A stretch of 64,000 bases of DNA. Source: Candidatus Gastranaerophilales bacterium. GTDB lineage: Bacteria; Cyanobacteriota; Vampirovibrionia; Gastranaerophilales; Gastranaerophilaceae. This document shows, piece by piece, positions 16,384 through 26,138 of the stretch. The position numbers and the translations under genes are program-made. Location of the stretch: assembly GCA_944324945.1 (NCBI GenBank), contig CALUYE010000002.1, forward strand, positions 124,001 through 188,000, given 5' to 3'. The notes under the pieces were generated by a model. The model made no database searches. It saw nothing but the letters and a program-made list of their open reading frames with translations, and had not been told where the DNA came from. Position 1 is the first letter of the stretch. Each line of letters begins with the position of its first letter.

Positions 16384-17983
16384 AATTTATTGTTTCTTTC
16401 TTGTTGTCAATTAAAGCCTTGTGTGGATAATCTGCTCTATAATGCGCACCGATTGAATTTTTTCTGTTTAGTGCCGCTGTTGTAATTAATTTTGCGCAAT
16501 AAAGCGCATTTTTAAGTTCGTATAAATTTTTAGAATCCGAAAGGTTTATTTTACTAAGTTCAAATTCGATTTCGTTTATATCATCAAGTGCTTTTTGAAG
16601 GGAGTTTTGTGTTCTTATTATACCCGTATTTTGAGTCATTGTATTTTTTAGCTTTTGAAAAAGCGTGTTTGTTTTTTCAAATTCATCATTGGTATTGATT
16701 TCGCGGTTTATATATTTATCTATTGTGTCTTTAATTCTTTCATCGTGTTTTTTAGGAGGCTGAGTATCTTGTTTAATGAGTTGTTTTGCTAAAATATGAG
16801 CAAATACTCCGCATTCAAGAAGCGAATTGGAAGCTAACCTATTTGCTCCATGAAGCCCGCTTGAAGCGCATTCGCCAATTGCATAAAGGTTTTTAATTGA
16901 TGTTTCGCATCTTAAATTTACTTTTATACCGCCCATAAAATAATGCTGTGCAGGTATTACAGGCAATAAACCGCTTTCAACATCAATGTTATTATCCTTG
17001 CATAGACTCAAAATCGTCGGGAATCTTTGCTTGAATTTTTCAATTCCGATTTGTGAAATATCAATATTTACATATTCCGTGTCTGTTTTTTTGCATTGTT
17101 CTACAATTGCTCTTGCAACAACATCTCTTGGTGCTAAATCGGCAAGTGTGTGGTAATCTTTTGCAAAATAGTTTCCGTCTAAATCGACAAGTTTTGCTCC
17201 TTCTCCTCGGACTGATTCAGAGACAAGGGGCATGGTTGTTTTATTTTTAACATATAGGGCGCTTGGATGGAATTGAACAAATTCCATATTTTCAACATCC
17301 GCACCTGCTTTGTGTGCAAGAGCAATTCCGTCTCCTGTAGATTCAGAGGGGTTTGTCGTATTTTTATATATTTGCCCTATTCCTCCTGTTGCAATAACAA
17401 TGTTGTTTGAATAGATTGCTTCATATTCTCCGTATTGATAGTTAAATACTATAATTCCTTTACAGGTTTTTGTTTCATCAACAAGCAGTTCAAGCGCCAT
17501 GGTTTTATCATAAAGCTCGACATTTTTTGCATTTTTTATGCGGTTACAAAGAGTTTCTTCAATAACTCTTCCTGTAGAATCACCTTGAGAATGAAGAATT
17601 CTTGGACAGGAATGAGCCCCTTCAAGAGTGAAATTTAAAATATTTTTATCGTCTTTATCAAATTCAACCCCGAATCTTATCAATTCCTGAGCTACTGTTG
17701 CGGAATTTTCGGATACAACTTTAACTGTATTGATATTATTTAAGCCGCAGCCCGCTTTTAGGGTATCTTTGATGTGTGATTCTATTGAATCTTGTTTATT
17801 TAATTCCGGAATAACAGAAACTATCCCTCCTTGAGCAAGTGAGGAAGAACCTGAGAAAAGATTTTCTTTAGTAACAATCAGTATGCCGTCTTGAAAAGAT
17901 GAACTTTCGCTTAATTTGTTTGCAAGGTATAATCCGCTAATGCCGCTCCCAATGATGATTACACTGTATTTCGAGTATTTCAT
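16364..17983 (-). CDS. nadB: L-aspartate oxidase
   Basis: A 539-aa flavoprotein that oxidises L-aspartate to iminoaspartate, the first step of de novo NAD synthesis. Motifs are the FAD-binding GSGISGLYLA (Rossmann), SLAQGGI, the substrate loop EGAHSCPRILHSQGDSTGR, MEFVQFHPSAL, RGEGAKLV, and the C-terminal FAD site ASSGLHGANRLASNSLLE. An AAGGAT site precedes the ATG. It forms an operon with nadC. The usual third gene, nadA (quinolinate synthase), is not next to them and is not in the window. Confidence 0.95.
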   Translation of the reverse strand: MKYSKYSVIIIGSGISGLYLANKLSESSSFQDGILIVTKENLFSGSSSLAQGGIVSVIPELNKQDSIESHIKDTLKAGCGLNNINTVKVVSENSATVAQELIRFGVEFDKDDKNILNFTLEGAHSCPRILHSQGDSTGRVIEETLCNRIKNAKNVELYDKTMALELLVDETKTCKGIIVFNYQYGEYEAIYSNNIVIATGGIGQIYKNTTNPSESTGDGIALAHKAGADVENMEFVQFHPSALYVKNKTTMPLVSESVRGEGAKLVDLDGNYFAKDYHTLADLAPRDVVARAIVEQCKKTDTEYVNIDISQIGIEKFKQRFPTILSLCKDNNIDVESGLLPVIPAQHYFMGGIKVNLRCETSIKNLYAIGECASSGLHGANRLASNSLLECGVFAHILAKQLIKQDTQPPKKHDERIKDTIDKYINREINTNDEFEKTNTLFQKLKNTMTQNTGIIRTQNSLQKALDDINEIEFELSKINLSDSKNLYELKNALYCAKLITTAALNRKNSIGAHYRADYPHKALIDNKKETINYEEILA

Positions 17984-18104
17984 GATTTGTTTATCCTTAT
18001 TAATAATATAATAATATAAAAAGAAAATAATTTAAATCGGTATATAATAGCATTTTTCCGTGATAAAATTATGTTAGTGAATCGTATAAGTTAAGAGGTA
18101 GATT

Positions 18105-19643
18105 ATGGAAAATATTAAAAATCGTGTCCTTTTGTGCATAATGGATGGATGGGGAATATCGAAAGATACTGATTATAACGCTGTATATAGCGCAAATACA
18201 CCAAATTATGATAATTTTTTAAAGACCATGCCAAATACAATTTTACATGCAGACGGCTTAAATGTGGGTTTACCCGAAGGCCAGATGGGTAACAGTGAAG
18301 TAGGACATTTAAATATAGGTGCCGGAAGAATTGTCTATCAAGAATTAACAAGAATAAATAAAGCTATTGATGATGGTACTTTTTTTGAAAATCAGGAATT
18401 TATCAATGCAATTAATCATGTTAAAAAGAATAACTCTGCTCTTCATATCTACGGGCTTGTTTCCCCGGGCGGGGTGCACAGTTCCATGAAGCATTTAAAT
18501 GCTTTAATTGAAATGGCAGCTAAAAACAATTTAAAAGATGTTTATGTCCATGCATTTTTAGATGGCAGAGACACGCCTCCTGAGTCTGCTGTTGAATATT
18601 TAGCCGAAACCGAAAAAGTTTTAGCAAAATACGATTTACCAAAAATTGCTTCAATTATTGGCAGATACTGGGCAATGGATAGAGATAAAAGATGGGAGAG
18701 GGTTGAGCGTGCTTATAATTGCTTAACGCTTGGCTATGGCGTTAAAAGGTCTGATTCAAACAGTGCAATAACTCAATCATATCAAGACGGGATAACTGAT
18801 GAATTTGTTGAACCCACGGTTATATCTCAAAGAAGAATTGAAGATAATGATGCCGTTATATTCTTTAACTATAGACCAGACCGCGCAAGAGAAATAACAA
18901 GAGCGTTTAACGATAAAGATTTTGACGGGTTTGAAAGACAAAAAGTAATTAAAAATTTATATTATGTTTGTATGACGCAATATGATGAAACTTTTGATAT
19001 TCCCGTTGCGTTTAAACCTCAAACTTTAACAAATATATTGGGTGATGTGCTTGATGATAACAATATAAAACAATTCAGAACAGCAGAAACGGAAAAATAT
19101 GCTCATATTACATTTTTCTTCAACGGCGGGGTTGAAAAATCGGGAAAATTAGAAGATAGAGCCCTTGTTAAATCGCCTTCGGTAGCAACTTATGATATGC
19201 AGCCGCAAATGAGCGCTCCTCAGGTGTGCGATAATGTATTGCATGCTCTTGATAATGACGAATACGGTTTTATTTTAGTTAATTTTGCAAACCCCGATAT
19301 GGTAGGACATACGGGAAAAATGGATGCTGCAGTTAAAGCATGTGAAACTGTTGATGAATGTGTCGGTAAAATTGCCAAAAAAGCGCTTGAGAAAAATGTC
19401 GTAATGATTGTAACGGCTGACCATGGAAATGCTGAATGGATGTATAATAAAGAAACACATTCTCCTCAAACGGCGCACACAACAAACCCCGTTCCTTTTA
19501 TTGTGATATCTAAAGATAAAATTGAACTTAACAAAGAAGGTGCATTATGCGACATTGCACCGACAGTACTTGATATTATGGGAATTAAAAAGCCTGATGA
19601 AATGACGGGTAATTCTATGATTAAACAAATGGTACTTAAATAA
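18105..19643 (+). CDS. gpmI: 2,3-bisphosphoglycerate-independent phosphoglycerate mutase
   Basis: A 512-aa alkaline-phosphatase-superfamily enzyme that interconverts 3- and 2-phosphoglycerate in glycolysis, using two Mn ions and a phosphoserine. Visible motifs are the metal ligand D14 (IMDGWG), the catalytic S64 (MGNSEVGHLNIGAGR), HAFLDGRDTPP, GRYWAMDRDKRWER, and the C-terminal metal site VTADHGNAEWM followed by TAHTTNPVPF. Length and order are typical. The GAGG Shine-Dalgarno is clear. The strong terminator at 19642 follows directly after the stop codon. Confidence 0.96.
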   Translation: MENIKNRVLLCIMDGWGISKDTDYNAVYSANTPNYDNFLKTMPNTILHADGLNVGLPEGQMGNSEVGHLNIGAGRIVYQELTRINKAIDDGTFFENQEFINAINHVKKNNSALHIYGLVSPGGVHSSMKHLNALIEMAAKNNLKDVYVHAFLDGRDTPPESAVEYLAETEKVLAKYDLPKIASIIGRYWAMDRDKRWERVERAYNCLTLGYGVKRSDSNSAITQSYQDGITDEFVEPTVISQRRIEDNDAVIFFNYRPDRAREITRAFNDKDFDGFERQKVIKNLYYVCMTQYDETFDIPVAFKPQTLTNILGDVLDDNNIKQFRTAETEKYAHITFFFNGGVEKSGKLEDRALVKSPSVATYDMQPQMSAPQVCDNVLHALDNDEYGFILVNFANPDMVGHTGKMDAAVKACETVDECVGKIAKKALEKNVVMIVTADHGNAEWMYNKETHSPQTAHTTNPVPFIVISKDKIELNKEGALCDIAPTVLDIMGIKKPDEMTGNSMIKQMVLK

Positions 19644-19668
19644 AACGGGGCTTTTAGCCTCGTTTTTT
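19642..19668. terminator. bidirectional terminator gpmI/lgt
   Basis: AAAACGGGGC, 5-nt loop, GCCTCGTTTT, T-run. The lgt stop codon (19654-19656) lies in the loop. Confidence 0.8.
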
Positions 19669-20448
19669 ATATAATTTAAAAAGAAAGAATGTTGAAATTA
19701 ATATAAATAATATAGCGATAATCTGAACAATTTTAACTTCGCCGATGTTTAAAATGCTGTCTATTCTAATTGATTCAATAATTAATCTGATAAATGAGTA
19801 AGCTAAAAGATAGATATAAAAAATTGTACCTTCTTTAAAATTTGTTTTTTTATATATAAATAAAAGTAAAATAAATATTATAAAATCCAATATCGCTTCA
19901 TATAAAAACGCGGGGTGATAATAAGGTATATTTAAAAATTCCTCCTTTCTGTGTGCCTCATCGATATAAAGTTTTAAAAAACCATAAGACGGGCATCCGT
20001 ATGCTTCCTGATTAAAGTAATTTCCAAAGCGTCCGATTGCCTGGGAAATCGGGAAAACAAGCGCATAAAAATCAAGATATTTTAAAAAAGGTATTTTTTT
20101 AATCTTTGAATAAATATAAATTGCTAAAATTCCAAACACAATGGCGCCGAAAATTGAAATACCGCCATGGTTTATCATTATAATTTCACTTGGGTTTTGA
20201 AGATAGTATTCATACGACCCTGTAACATAAAACAACCTTGCGCCAAATAGCGCAAAGATAAAGCCGATTGGAATTGAATCCTGAAAATATTCAAGAGTTT
20301 TTTTATCATACTTCAGTTTTATAAGATAATCGCTTAATAAAATTCCGACTAAAATTGCAATCGATAAAATTACCCCGTAATATCTTACAGGATAGTTAAA
20401 TATATGGAAAAATACAGGATTATCGGGAGAATTTATTATAATTTCCAT
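19654..20448 (-). CDS. lgt: prolipoprotein diacylglyceryl transferase
   Basis: A 264-aa inner-membrane enzyme that transfers diacylglycerol from phosphatidylglycerol to the lipobox cysteine of prolipoproteins. About seven membrane spans are visible. Signatures are the NHGGISIFGA motif, FPISQAIGRFGNYFNQEAYG with the essential arginine, and HPAFLYEAILD. The Shine-Dalgarno is short (GGA). It is the last gene of the operon infB-rbfA-truB-gerMN-lgt; its stop lies in the hairpin shared with gpmI. It shows that the cell makes lipoproteins. Confidence 0.93.
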   Translation of the reverse strand: MEIIINSPDNPVFFHIFNYPVRYYGVILSIAILVGILLSDYLIKLKYDKKTLEYFQDSIPIGFIFALFGARLFYVTGSYEYYLQNPSEIIMINHGGISIFGAIVFGILAIYIYSKIKKIPFLKYLDFYALVFPISQAIGRFGNYFNQEAYGCPSYGFLKLYIDEAHRKEEFLNIPYYHPAFLYEAILDFIIFILLLFIYKKTNFKEGTIFYIYLLAYSFIRLIIESIRIDSILNIGEVKIVQIIAILFILISTFFLFKLYKKRG

Positions 20449-20450
20449 AT

Positions 20451-21107
20451 TTATTCCAAAGGTTGTTTGATGTATATACCTTCGCCGCCAAGGTATTCTA
20501 CTTCTTTACCGTCTATATATAAATAGACATCTTTACTTGGATGATATTTTTTAACTGTTTTATTCAGCTGCTTCACTCTGTTTTCAACACTTTGGCTTCC
20601 GCCGCCGTTACCGAAATTGGAGGATAAGTTGATTATTATTGAACTATCACTGTTTTTAACCGAAATTAAATCAACATTGGGTGGAATTTCAGAATATATT
20701 CCTTTTTTGCTCTCGGAAATCATTGGCCCGCGTAATAGAAGCGTTATTGCATTTTCAAGAGAAGGCTGTGATTTTATTTCTCTTTTGATTTCAATCAATT
20801 CACCGTTTTTTGAAAAGAAATAGCAGCTTTGATAATATTTCGGTTTTTCCTGTTCTTGAGTTTTTTTGTTGTATTCTTGTGTTTGCTTGTCGTAAATTTT
20901 ATTTTCTTCTATTTCTTTTGTTGTCAATTCTTCAGGGCTTTCATATTTTTCGTTAACATTTGAAGCTTCTTTTGTGGAAGATGAAAAAACATTATTTTGC
21001 GAAAGCTTAAGCTCGGGTGAATAGCTGTTTTCACCTACCATGCAATAAAATAAAAAGCCTAAGCAAGCAACTAAACAAACTAAAAAAGTTTTAACAAAAA
21101 TATTCAT
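20451..21107 (-). CDS. membrane-anchored GerMN-domain protein
   Basis: A 218-aa protein with an uncleaved or lipoprotein-like N-terminal hydrophobic segment (residues 5-24, ending LFYCMVGE), then a Glu/Lys/Gln-rich linker to about residue 85. A C-terminal GerMN domain follows: LENAITLLLRGP, IPPNVDLISVK, IIINLSSNFGNGGGSQS and LYIDGKEVEYLGG. GerMN domains occur in GerM of spore formers and in many non-sporulating bacteria, where they are thought to sit in the envelope. The AAGGAA site is clear. It lies between truB and lgt, 4 and 3 nt from its neighbours, so it is transcribed with both. Nothing here points to sporulation. Confidence 0.8.
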   Translation of the reverse strand: MNIFVKTFLVCLVACLGFLFYCMVGENSYSPELKLSQNNVFSSSTKEASNVNEKYESPEELTTKEIEENKIYDKQTQEYNKKTQEQEKPKYYQSCYFFSKNGELIEIKREIKSQPSLENAITLLLRGPMISESKKGIYSEIPPNVDLISVKNSDSSIIINLSSNFGNGGGSQSVENRVKQLNKTVKKYHPSKDVYLYIDGKEVEYLGGEGIYIKQPLE

Positions 21108-21110
21108 AAT

Positions 21111-21953
21111 TTATATTTCCTTAAAAATTTTCTTTGGTTTAATTTGATTATCTGATATTTTTGCAATTGATACAAGTATATTATTATTTGTTAATAATAT
21201 AAATTCATCTTCTTTAAAGTTATTGTTTGGAATAGAATTTCCATGGATAATTTTTTGAAGTTCAAGATTATTGAGTTCGTACGTGTTTAAATTTATACAA
21301 TCAAGAGGATTAATTTTTTTATAATCTTCGGATTCAATTTCATCACTGTTTTTAATATCGAAATTTCCTGCTTTTATTCTTTTTAAATCCGTCAAATAAG
21401 CGCCGCAATTTAGTTTTTTGCCGATATCATGAACAAGAGAACGAATATAAGTCCCTTTTTTGCAATGAACTTCTATAACAGTATTATCATATTCAAAATT
21501 TAAAAGCTTAATTGAATATATTTCAATTTCCCTTTCTTTTAGTTCTAACGTGTCGCATTTATCTTTTCTTATAATATCGCAGGCTTTTTTGCCGTTAATT
21601 TTAATTGCGCTGTATTTTGGAGGGCGTTGTTTTGTAACCCCAATAAAAGAATTCAGGCAATCATTAAGCTCATCAATTGAAAAATCAGGGTTTTTTACAA
21701 AAGTTTTATCACCTTCGTCATCAAAAGTATCTGTTATATAGCCGAATCTGATATTTGCAATATAGATTTTATCGCTATCAAGGTAATTTAAAAGTTTTGT
21801 GGCTTTACCTGTTGCGATCTGCAATACTCCTGATGCAAGTGGATCAAGTGTCCCTGAATGCCCTATTTGTTTTATTTTTAGTATTTTTCTTAATCTTCTT
21901 ATTACATCAAACGAACTAATGCCTTTAGGCTTGTTAATGTTTAAAAAATACAT
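21111..21953 (-). CDS. truB: tRNA pseudouridine(55) synthase
   Basis: A 280-aa enzyme that makes pseudouridine 55 in the T-loop of tRNAs. The catalytic aspartate is D37 in GHSGTLDPLASGVL; KYSAIKINGKKA and the CKKGTYIRSLVHDIG motif are also typical. It starts directly at the rbfA stop codon, so it is translationally coupled. It is the third gene of the infB operon, matching the common infB-rbfA-truB order. Confidence 0.95.
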   Translation of the reverse strand: MYFLNINKPKGISSFDVIRRLRKILKIKQIGHSGTLDPLASGVLQIATGKATKLLNYLDSDKIYIANIRFGYITDTFDDEGDKTFVKNPDFSIDELNDCLNSFIGVTKQRPPKYSAIKINGKKACDIIRKDKCDTLELKEREIEIYSIKLLNFEYDNTVIEVHCKKGTYIRSLVHDIGKKLNCGAYLTDLKRIKAGNFDIKNSDEIESEDYKKINPLDCINLNTYELNNLELQKIIHGNSIPNNNFKEDEFILLTNNNILVSIAKISDNQIKPKKIFKEI

Positions 21954-22304
21954 CTAAATCTCGCCGCGCTGAATTTTGTTTATTAATTCCGTCATTTTTG
22001 CACCGTGTTCAAGAGAATCATCAAGAATAAAAAGTAAAGAAGGGGTTTTTCTTAATCTTATTCTTTTACCTATTTCATGGCGAATTTGAGGTACATGTCT
22101 TAAAAGCGCTTTTGAAGTTTTCTCTTTAACTTCAGGCGTTCCATAGACGCTGTAAAACACTCTTGCGGCACTGTTATCGGATGAAACCTCAACATCAGTT
22201 ATTGAAACCATGCCACAAATTTGCGGGTCTTTAATTTCGCGAAATATAACATCTGAGATTTCTCTCATGAGTGCTTTTCTTACTCTTTCGTTTCTTAATG
22301 TCAT
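21954..22304 (-). CDS. rbfA: ribosome-binding factor A
   Basis: A 116-aa KH-fold protein that helps mature the 5' end of 16S rRNA. Family features are RVRKALMREISDVIFREIKDPQ, VSITDVEVSSDNSAARVFYSVYG, and the RLRKTPSLLFILDDSLEHGAKM C-terminal helix region. An AGGA site precedes the ATG. It is 12 nt after infB and abuts truB. Confidence 0.94.
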   Translation of the reverse strand: MTLRNERVRKALMREISDVIFREIKDPQICGMVSITDVEVSSDNSAARVFYSVYGTPEVKEKTSKALLRHVPQIRHEIGKRIRLRKTPSLLFILDDSLEHGAKMTELINKIQRGEI

Positions 22305-22316
22305 AATTTTCCTGAC

Positions 22317-24806
22317 TTATACAAGTGTTTGAACTTCAACTTCTTTAGTTGTAGATACCTCAATTATATCGCCTTCTTTAATATCGTTGAATTTAGAAAA
22401 CGATATACCGCATTCAAAGCCTTCTTTGACTTCTTTAACGTCGTCTTTGAAACGTTTAAGCTGATCTATTTCGCCTTTAAATATTTCAATACCGTCTCTT
22501 ATGACTCTTGCTGTTTTTGAGCGGACAATTTTACCTTCAAGTACGTAACAGCCTGCAATTTTATTTGTTTTACCGACCGTAAATACTGCTCTTACTTCGG
22601 CTTTTCCAAGCTCAACATCTTCAACCTCGGGTGATAGAAGCGAAAGCATAGTTTTTTCAATATCTTCAAGTACTTGATATATAATATCGTATTTTTTAAT
22701 TTTTACACCTGCTTTTTGTGCGCTTATCAGTGCATTTGCGTCTTCTTTAACGCTGAAACCTAAAATTATTGCATTTGATGCGCTTGCAAGCATAACATCG
22801 GCTTCCGAGATATCCCCAACACCCGCATGGACAATTTTTGGAACAACTTTAAGTGATTTAACGTTTTGAATTGCCTGCGAAACAGCTTCCGCTGAACCGT
22901 TTGTGTTTGCTTTAATTATTAAATTCAAACTTGTAATTTCACCTTCATGTGCCATTGCCTCTTTTTGGACATGGGCAGCAGTCATTGCTTCAAGCCTTGT
23001 TGAGCGTTCCTTTTGTTTGCGTTGTGCAACGATGGATTTCATAGTTTTTTCATTTTCAACCGCTTCAAATATATCCCCCGCCTGCGGAACTTCGTTTAAT
23101 CCTAATATTTCAACGGGTGTTGAAGGCCCTGCGGTTCTAACGCGCTTACCGGAGTCATCAAGCAACGCTCTTACTTTACCGCCAACAGTACCTGCAACTA
23201 TTGAATCGCCTACTTTTAAGGTTCCGTTTTGAATAAGCATCGTTGCAACGGGGCCTTTGCCTTTATCAAGGTTAGCTTCAATAATAACACCGCTTGCAGG
23301 GCATTTTTCTACCGCTTTTAATTCCTGCATATCTGCAACAAGTAAAATATATTCCAATAAATCATCAATACCCGTTTTTTGAAGAGCTGATACAGGTACA
23401 CAAATTGTATCTCCACCCCATTTTTCAGGCACAAGCCCGTGTTCGGTTAATTCTTGCAAAACTTTATCTGGGTTCGCGTCAGGCTTATCCATTTTATTAA
23501 TTGCAACAATTATCGGCACGCCTGCTGATTTTGCATGGGATATGCTTTCAATTGTTTGAGGCATAACACCATCATCGGCCGCCACAACCAAAACCGCAAT
23601 ATCCGTAGATTGAGCACCTCTAAGCCTCATTTGAGTGAATGCTTCATGGCCAGGGGTATCTATAAATACAATTTTTTTCTTATCAACCCAGACCGTGTAC
23701 GCACCGATACTTTGAGTAATACCGCCTACTTCAGTGTGGACGATTTTGTGTTTTGATGCTCTTATTGAATCAAGCAGTGTAGTTTTACCATGGTCAACAT
23801 GGCCCATAACCGTAACAACGGGAGCGCGTTTTACGATATCTTCGGGTTTTGCGTTTTTAAGGTATTTATTTACACCTTCTTTTTCTTCTTCTTGTTCAAT
23901 AAATGCTTCAATATCTTCATCCAAAATTTCAAGATCGAAATGTTTAGCAACTTTTTTGGATGTTTCTGTGTCAATCGGGGTATTGACCGTAACCATTATA
24001 CCTTCAAGCATTAAAAATTTGATAATTTCTGCCGGGGTTTTTTTGATTTTATCGCTTAATTCGCCGACAGTCATGGGTCTATCTATAACAACTGATTTAA
24101 CTTCTTCAACGGCGGCAGTTTCTTGAACGTGTTTTTTGTGTTTATTTTGTACGGTTTTTTCAAGGCTTATTCTTTCTTGTTCTTCTTTTTTATTGTAGTT
24201 ATCGTGCTCTTTTTTTCTTTTTTTGTTGCCGCGGCCTTGATTTTGGTACATATCCTGCGGAATTATGTGTCTTTTTATGGGTGAAGAAGGTGTTCTTTGA
24301 ATTTTAGTGTTCTTTGGTTTTTTATCCTGTTTGTCGTCAAGCGATGAATCAACCTCAGGCTTTGAGAAATTTTTTCTTGTCATTGAAGGCAGGCTTGACA
24401 ATCTGTCTGTTGAATTTTGATGTCTTTGCGGCTCTGTTTTAGCGGTATCTGTTTGAGTATTTGATTTATTTTCAAGTTTTGGTTTTTCTTGTTTTTGAAC
24501 TTGCACTTTTTGTGGTTTTTTAACAATTTCAAGCTTTGATACTGTTTTTGGCAGTACAACCTCTTTTTTTTCTTCGGGTTTTATATCTTGCGTATTTTCA
24601 ACATTTTTTTGTTTTTTTACAATAAATGCCTTAGGTTTTACGCCTTGTTTTTGTGATTTATTGTATAGAGCTTTAATTTTATCAATATACGTATCGTTAA
24701 CTGTTGAGCTGTGTGATTTTAAATTCAAACCCAATTTTTCGTTTGCATGCTCAATCAGTTCCTTTGAAGTTATATTTAATTCTTTTGCAAGTTCGTGTAC
24801 TCTCAT
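22317..24806 (-). CDS. infB: translation initiation factor IF-2
   Basis: An 829-aa GTPase that delivers initiator tRNA to the ribosome. The N-terminal IF2_N fold is at 1-50 (MRVHELAKELNITSKELIEHA), followed by a long low-complexity Lys/Gln/Glu linker to about residue 240 and a second IF2_N-like segment (VGELSDKIKKTPAEIIKFLM). G-motifs are GHVDHGKTTLL, DTPGHEAF and NKMDKPDANPD. Domains II-IV complete the protein. The GGAG site is clear. NusA, which normally precedes infB, is absent; a TPR gene lies upstream instead. It leads the five-gene operon down to lgt. Confidence 0.97.
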   Translation of the reverse strand: MRVHELAKELNITSKELIEHANEKLGLNLKSHSSTVNDTYIDKIKALYNKSQKQGVKPKAFIVKKQKNVENTQDIKPEEKKEVVLPKTVSKLEIVKKPQKVQVQKQEKPKLENKSNTQTDTAKTEPQRHQNSTDRLSSLPSMTRKNFSKPEVDSSLDDKQDKKPKNTKIQRTPSSPIKRHIIPQDMYQNQGRGNKKRKKEHDNYNKKEEQERISLEKTVQNKHKKHVQETAAVEEVKSVVIDRPMTVGELSDKIKKTPAEIIKFLMLEGIMVTVNTPIDTETSKKVAKHFDLEILDEDIEAFIEQEEEKEGVNKYLKNAKPEDIVKRAPVVTVMGHVDHGKTTLLDSIRASKHKIVHTEVGGITQSIGAYTVWVDKKKIVFIDTPGHEAFTQMRLRGAQSTDIAVLVVAADDGVMPQTIESISHAKSAGVPIIVAINKMDKPDANPDKVLQELTEHGLVPEKWGGDTICVPVSALQKTGIDDLLEYILLVADMQELKAVEKCPASGVIIEANLDKGKGPVATMLIQNGTLKVGDSIVAGTVGGKVRALLDDSGKRVRTAGPSTPVEILGLNEVPQAGDIFEAVENEKTMKSIVAQRKQKERSTRLEAMTAAHVQKEAMAHEGEITSLNLIIKANTNGSAEAVSQAIQNVKSLKVVPKIVHAGVGDISEADVMLASASNAIILGFSVKEDANALISAQKAGVKIKKYDIIYQVLEDIEKTMLSLLSPEVEDVELGKAEVRAVFTVGKTNKIAGCYVLEGKIVRSKTARVIRDGIEIFKGEIDQLKRFKDDVKEVKEGFECGISFSKFNDIKEGDIIEVSTTKEVEVQTLV

Positions 24807-24875
24807 GTTTCTCCATTTTCAACGAGATTATCTTTACATAAATAAAATAACACAAGCATAGCTTTAAGTACAGTA

Positions 24876-26138
24876 CTAAATATCAACTTTTTGTATTGCA
24901 ATTAGTGTCCAGGGGGCTTTTTTATCTTTTTTACAGTAGTATTTGGCGTATATATTATTGTTAAGATTGTTCTTTAAAAACATGCCGTCAATATATGCAT
25001 CAAGATTTAAAATATCCTGTTGTTTAAGGTAGGGGTTTAATTTTGTTGTTAATTTCTTTTCGATTTTGTGTGTTTTTGTACCTGAAATCACCTGAATTTC
25101 AAAGTAAAGTTCTTTAATTGGCGAATCGGTATTATTTTTTAAGTTAAAATTAAGATAATTATTTGCTTCTTTTGAATAAAATTTCTTTTTTTTGATAATT
25201 TTTGAAGATGTGATTGAAATATCATTCTTGTATAGATACGCGCTTTTTAATTTTTTATTCAGTTTTTTTAACTGGTTTGAATAATAATCAATATCTTTAT
25301 CGCTTCCTTTTAAATTGGCTTCGTTATACAGTTTGTTTAATAAATTATTGTATATCTCAGGATTTACAAGATATGGATTTTGCCTTAAGGTTTGGCTGAA
25401 GTATCTTTCGGATGTTTTTTTATCAATATCTTTATAGATTAGAGCAAGTTTATATTTTGCAACAGGGTTTGAATAAATTTCAATTGAGTTTTTTAAATCA
25501 AGTATTGCATCTTCAATTTTGTTTGAATTGATTTTTTCATCCGCAAGTTTTGTATAAGAGAGCGCGTATTTTTCTCTTATTTGATTTGCAAGCTTTTTAT
25601 CATCAATATTTTTTGCATATTTATATGCAATTTGATAGGATTTATTTGCTCCTTCAAAGTAACCTAAATTATCAAGGCTGTCCGCTATTGCTTCATAAAT
25701 TTCTGCGCGAAATTCAAAGGTTTTTGAATTATTTGCACTAATTTCTTCAGCAAGTGAAGTAGCATTATTTAAAAGTCCGTATTTTGCACAAAAAAGCGCA
25801 TAAGAATATAAAGAAAAATTAGACCTTTTTGACACAACAAGAGCTTTTTCGTAAAACTTTTGCGCATTTGTGTATTCTTTTAAGGAGGTGTAAATATTTG
25901 CTATTTTAATATAAATAACCGAATTTTGAGGGTTTTGTTTTGCAAGTTTTTCAAGCTGAGAGATTGTGTAAAACTTTGAAAGATTTTTTAGTTTTAATTC
26001 TTCAAAATTAACTTTCTTCTCGCATCTGAACAATAATTCCAATTCAAAAATAAGCGCACATGATATTGCAAGAATTATGCTTATGATAATTGTTATTGAA
26101 AAATCTCTTAATAGCGTGTTTATTTTTTTATTATTCAT
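24876..26138 (-). CDS. membrane-anchored tetratricopeptide-repeat protein
   Basis: A 420-aa protein with an N-terminal membrane anchor (residues about 12-30, FSITIIISIILAISCALIF). Helical repeats of TPR type follow at about 45-290, for example NSVIYIKIANIYTSLKEYTNAQKFYEKAL. The C-terminal 120 residues are beta-rich and carry YLNFNLKNNTDSPIKELYFEIQVISG, resembling the FxxG-type extension domains seen on periplasmic proteins. The start overlaps the mgtC stop by 8 bp with a GGAG site. It is the last gene of the operon permease-permease-mgtC-TPR. It may scaffold an envelope complex; no function is shown. Confidence 0.75.
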   Translation of the reverse strand: MNNKKINTLLRDFSITIIISIILAISCALIFELELLFRCEKKVNFEELKLKNLSKFYTISQLEKLAKQNPQNSVIYIKIANIYTSLKEYTNAQKFYEKALVVSKRSNFSLYSYALFCAKYGLLNNATSLAEEISANNSKTFEFRAEIYEAIADSLDNLGYFEGANKSYQIAYKYAKNIDDKKLANQIREKYALSYTKLADEKINSNKIEDAILDLKNSIEIYSNPVAKYKLALIYKDIDKKTSERYFSQTLRQNPYLVNPEIYNNLLNKLYNEANLKGSDKDIDYYSNQLKKLNKKLKSAYLYKNDISITSSKIIKKKKFYSKEANNYLNFNLKNNTDSPIKELYFEIQVISGTKTHKIEKKLTTKLNPYLKQQDILNLDAYIDGMFLKNNLNNNIYAKYYCKKDKKAPWTLIAIQKVDI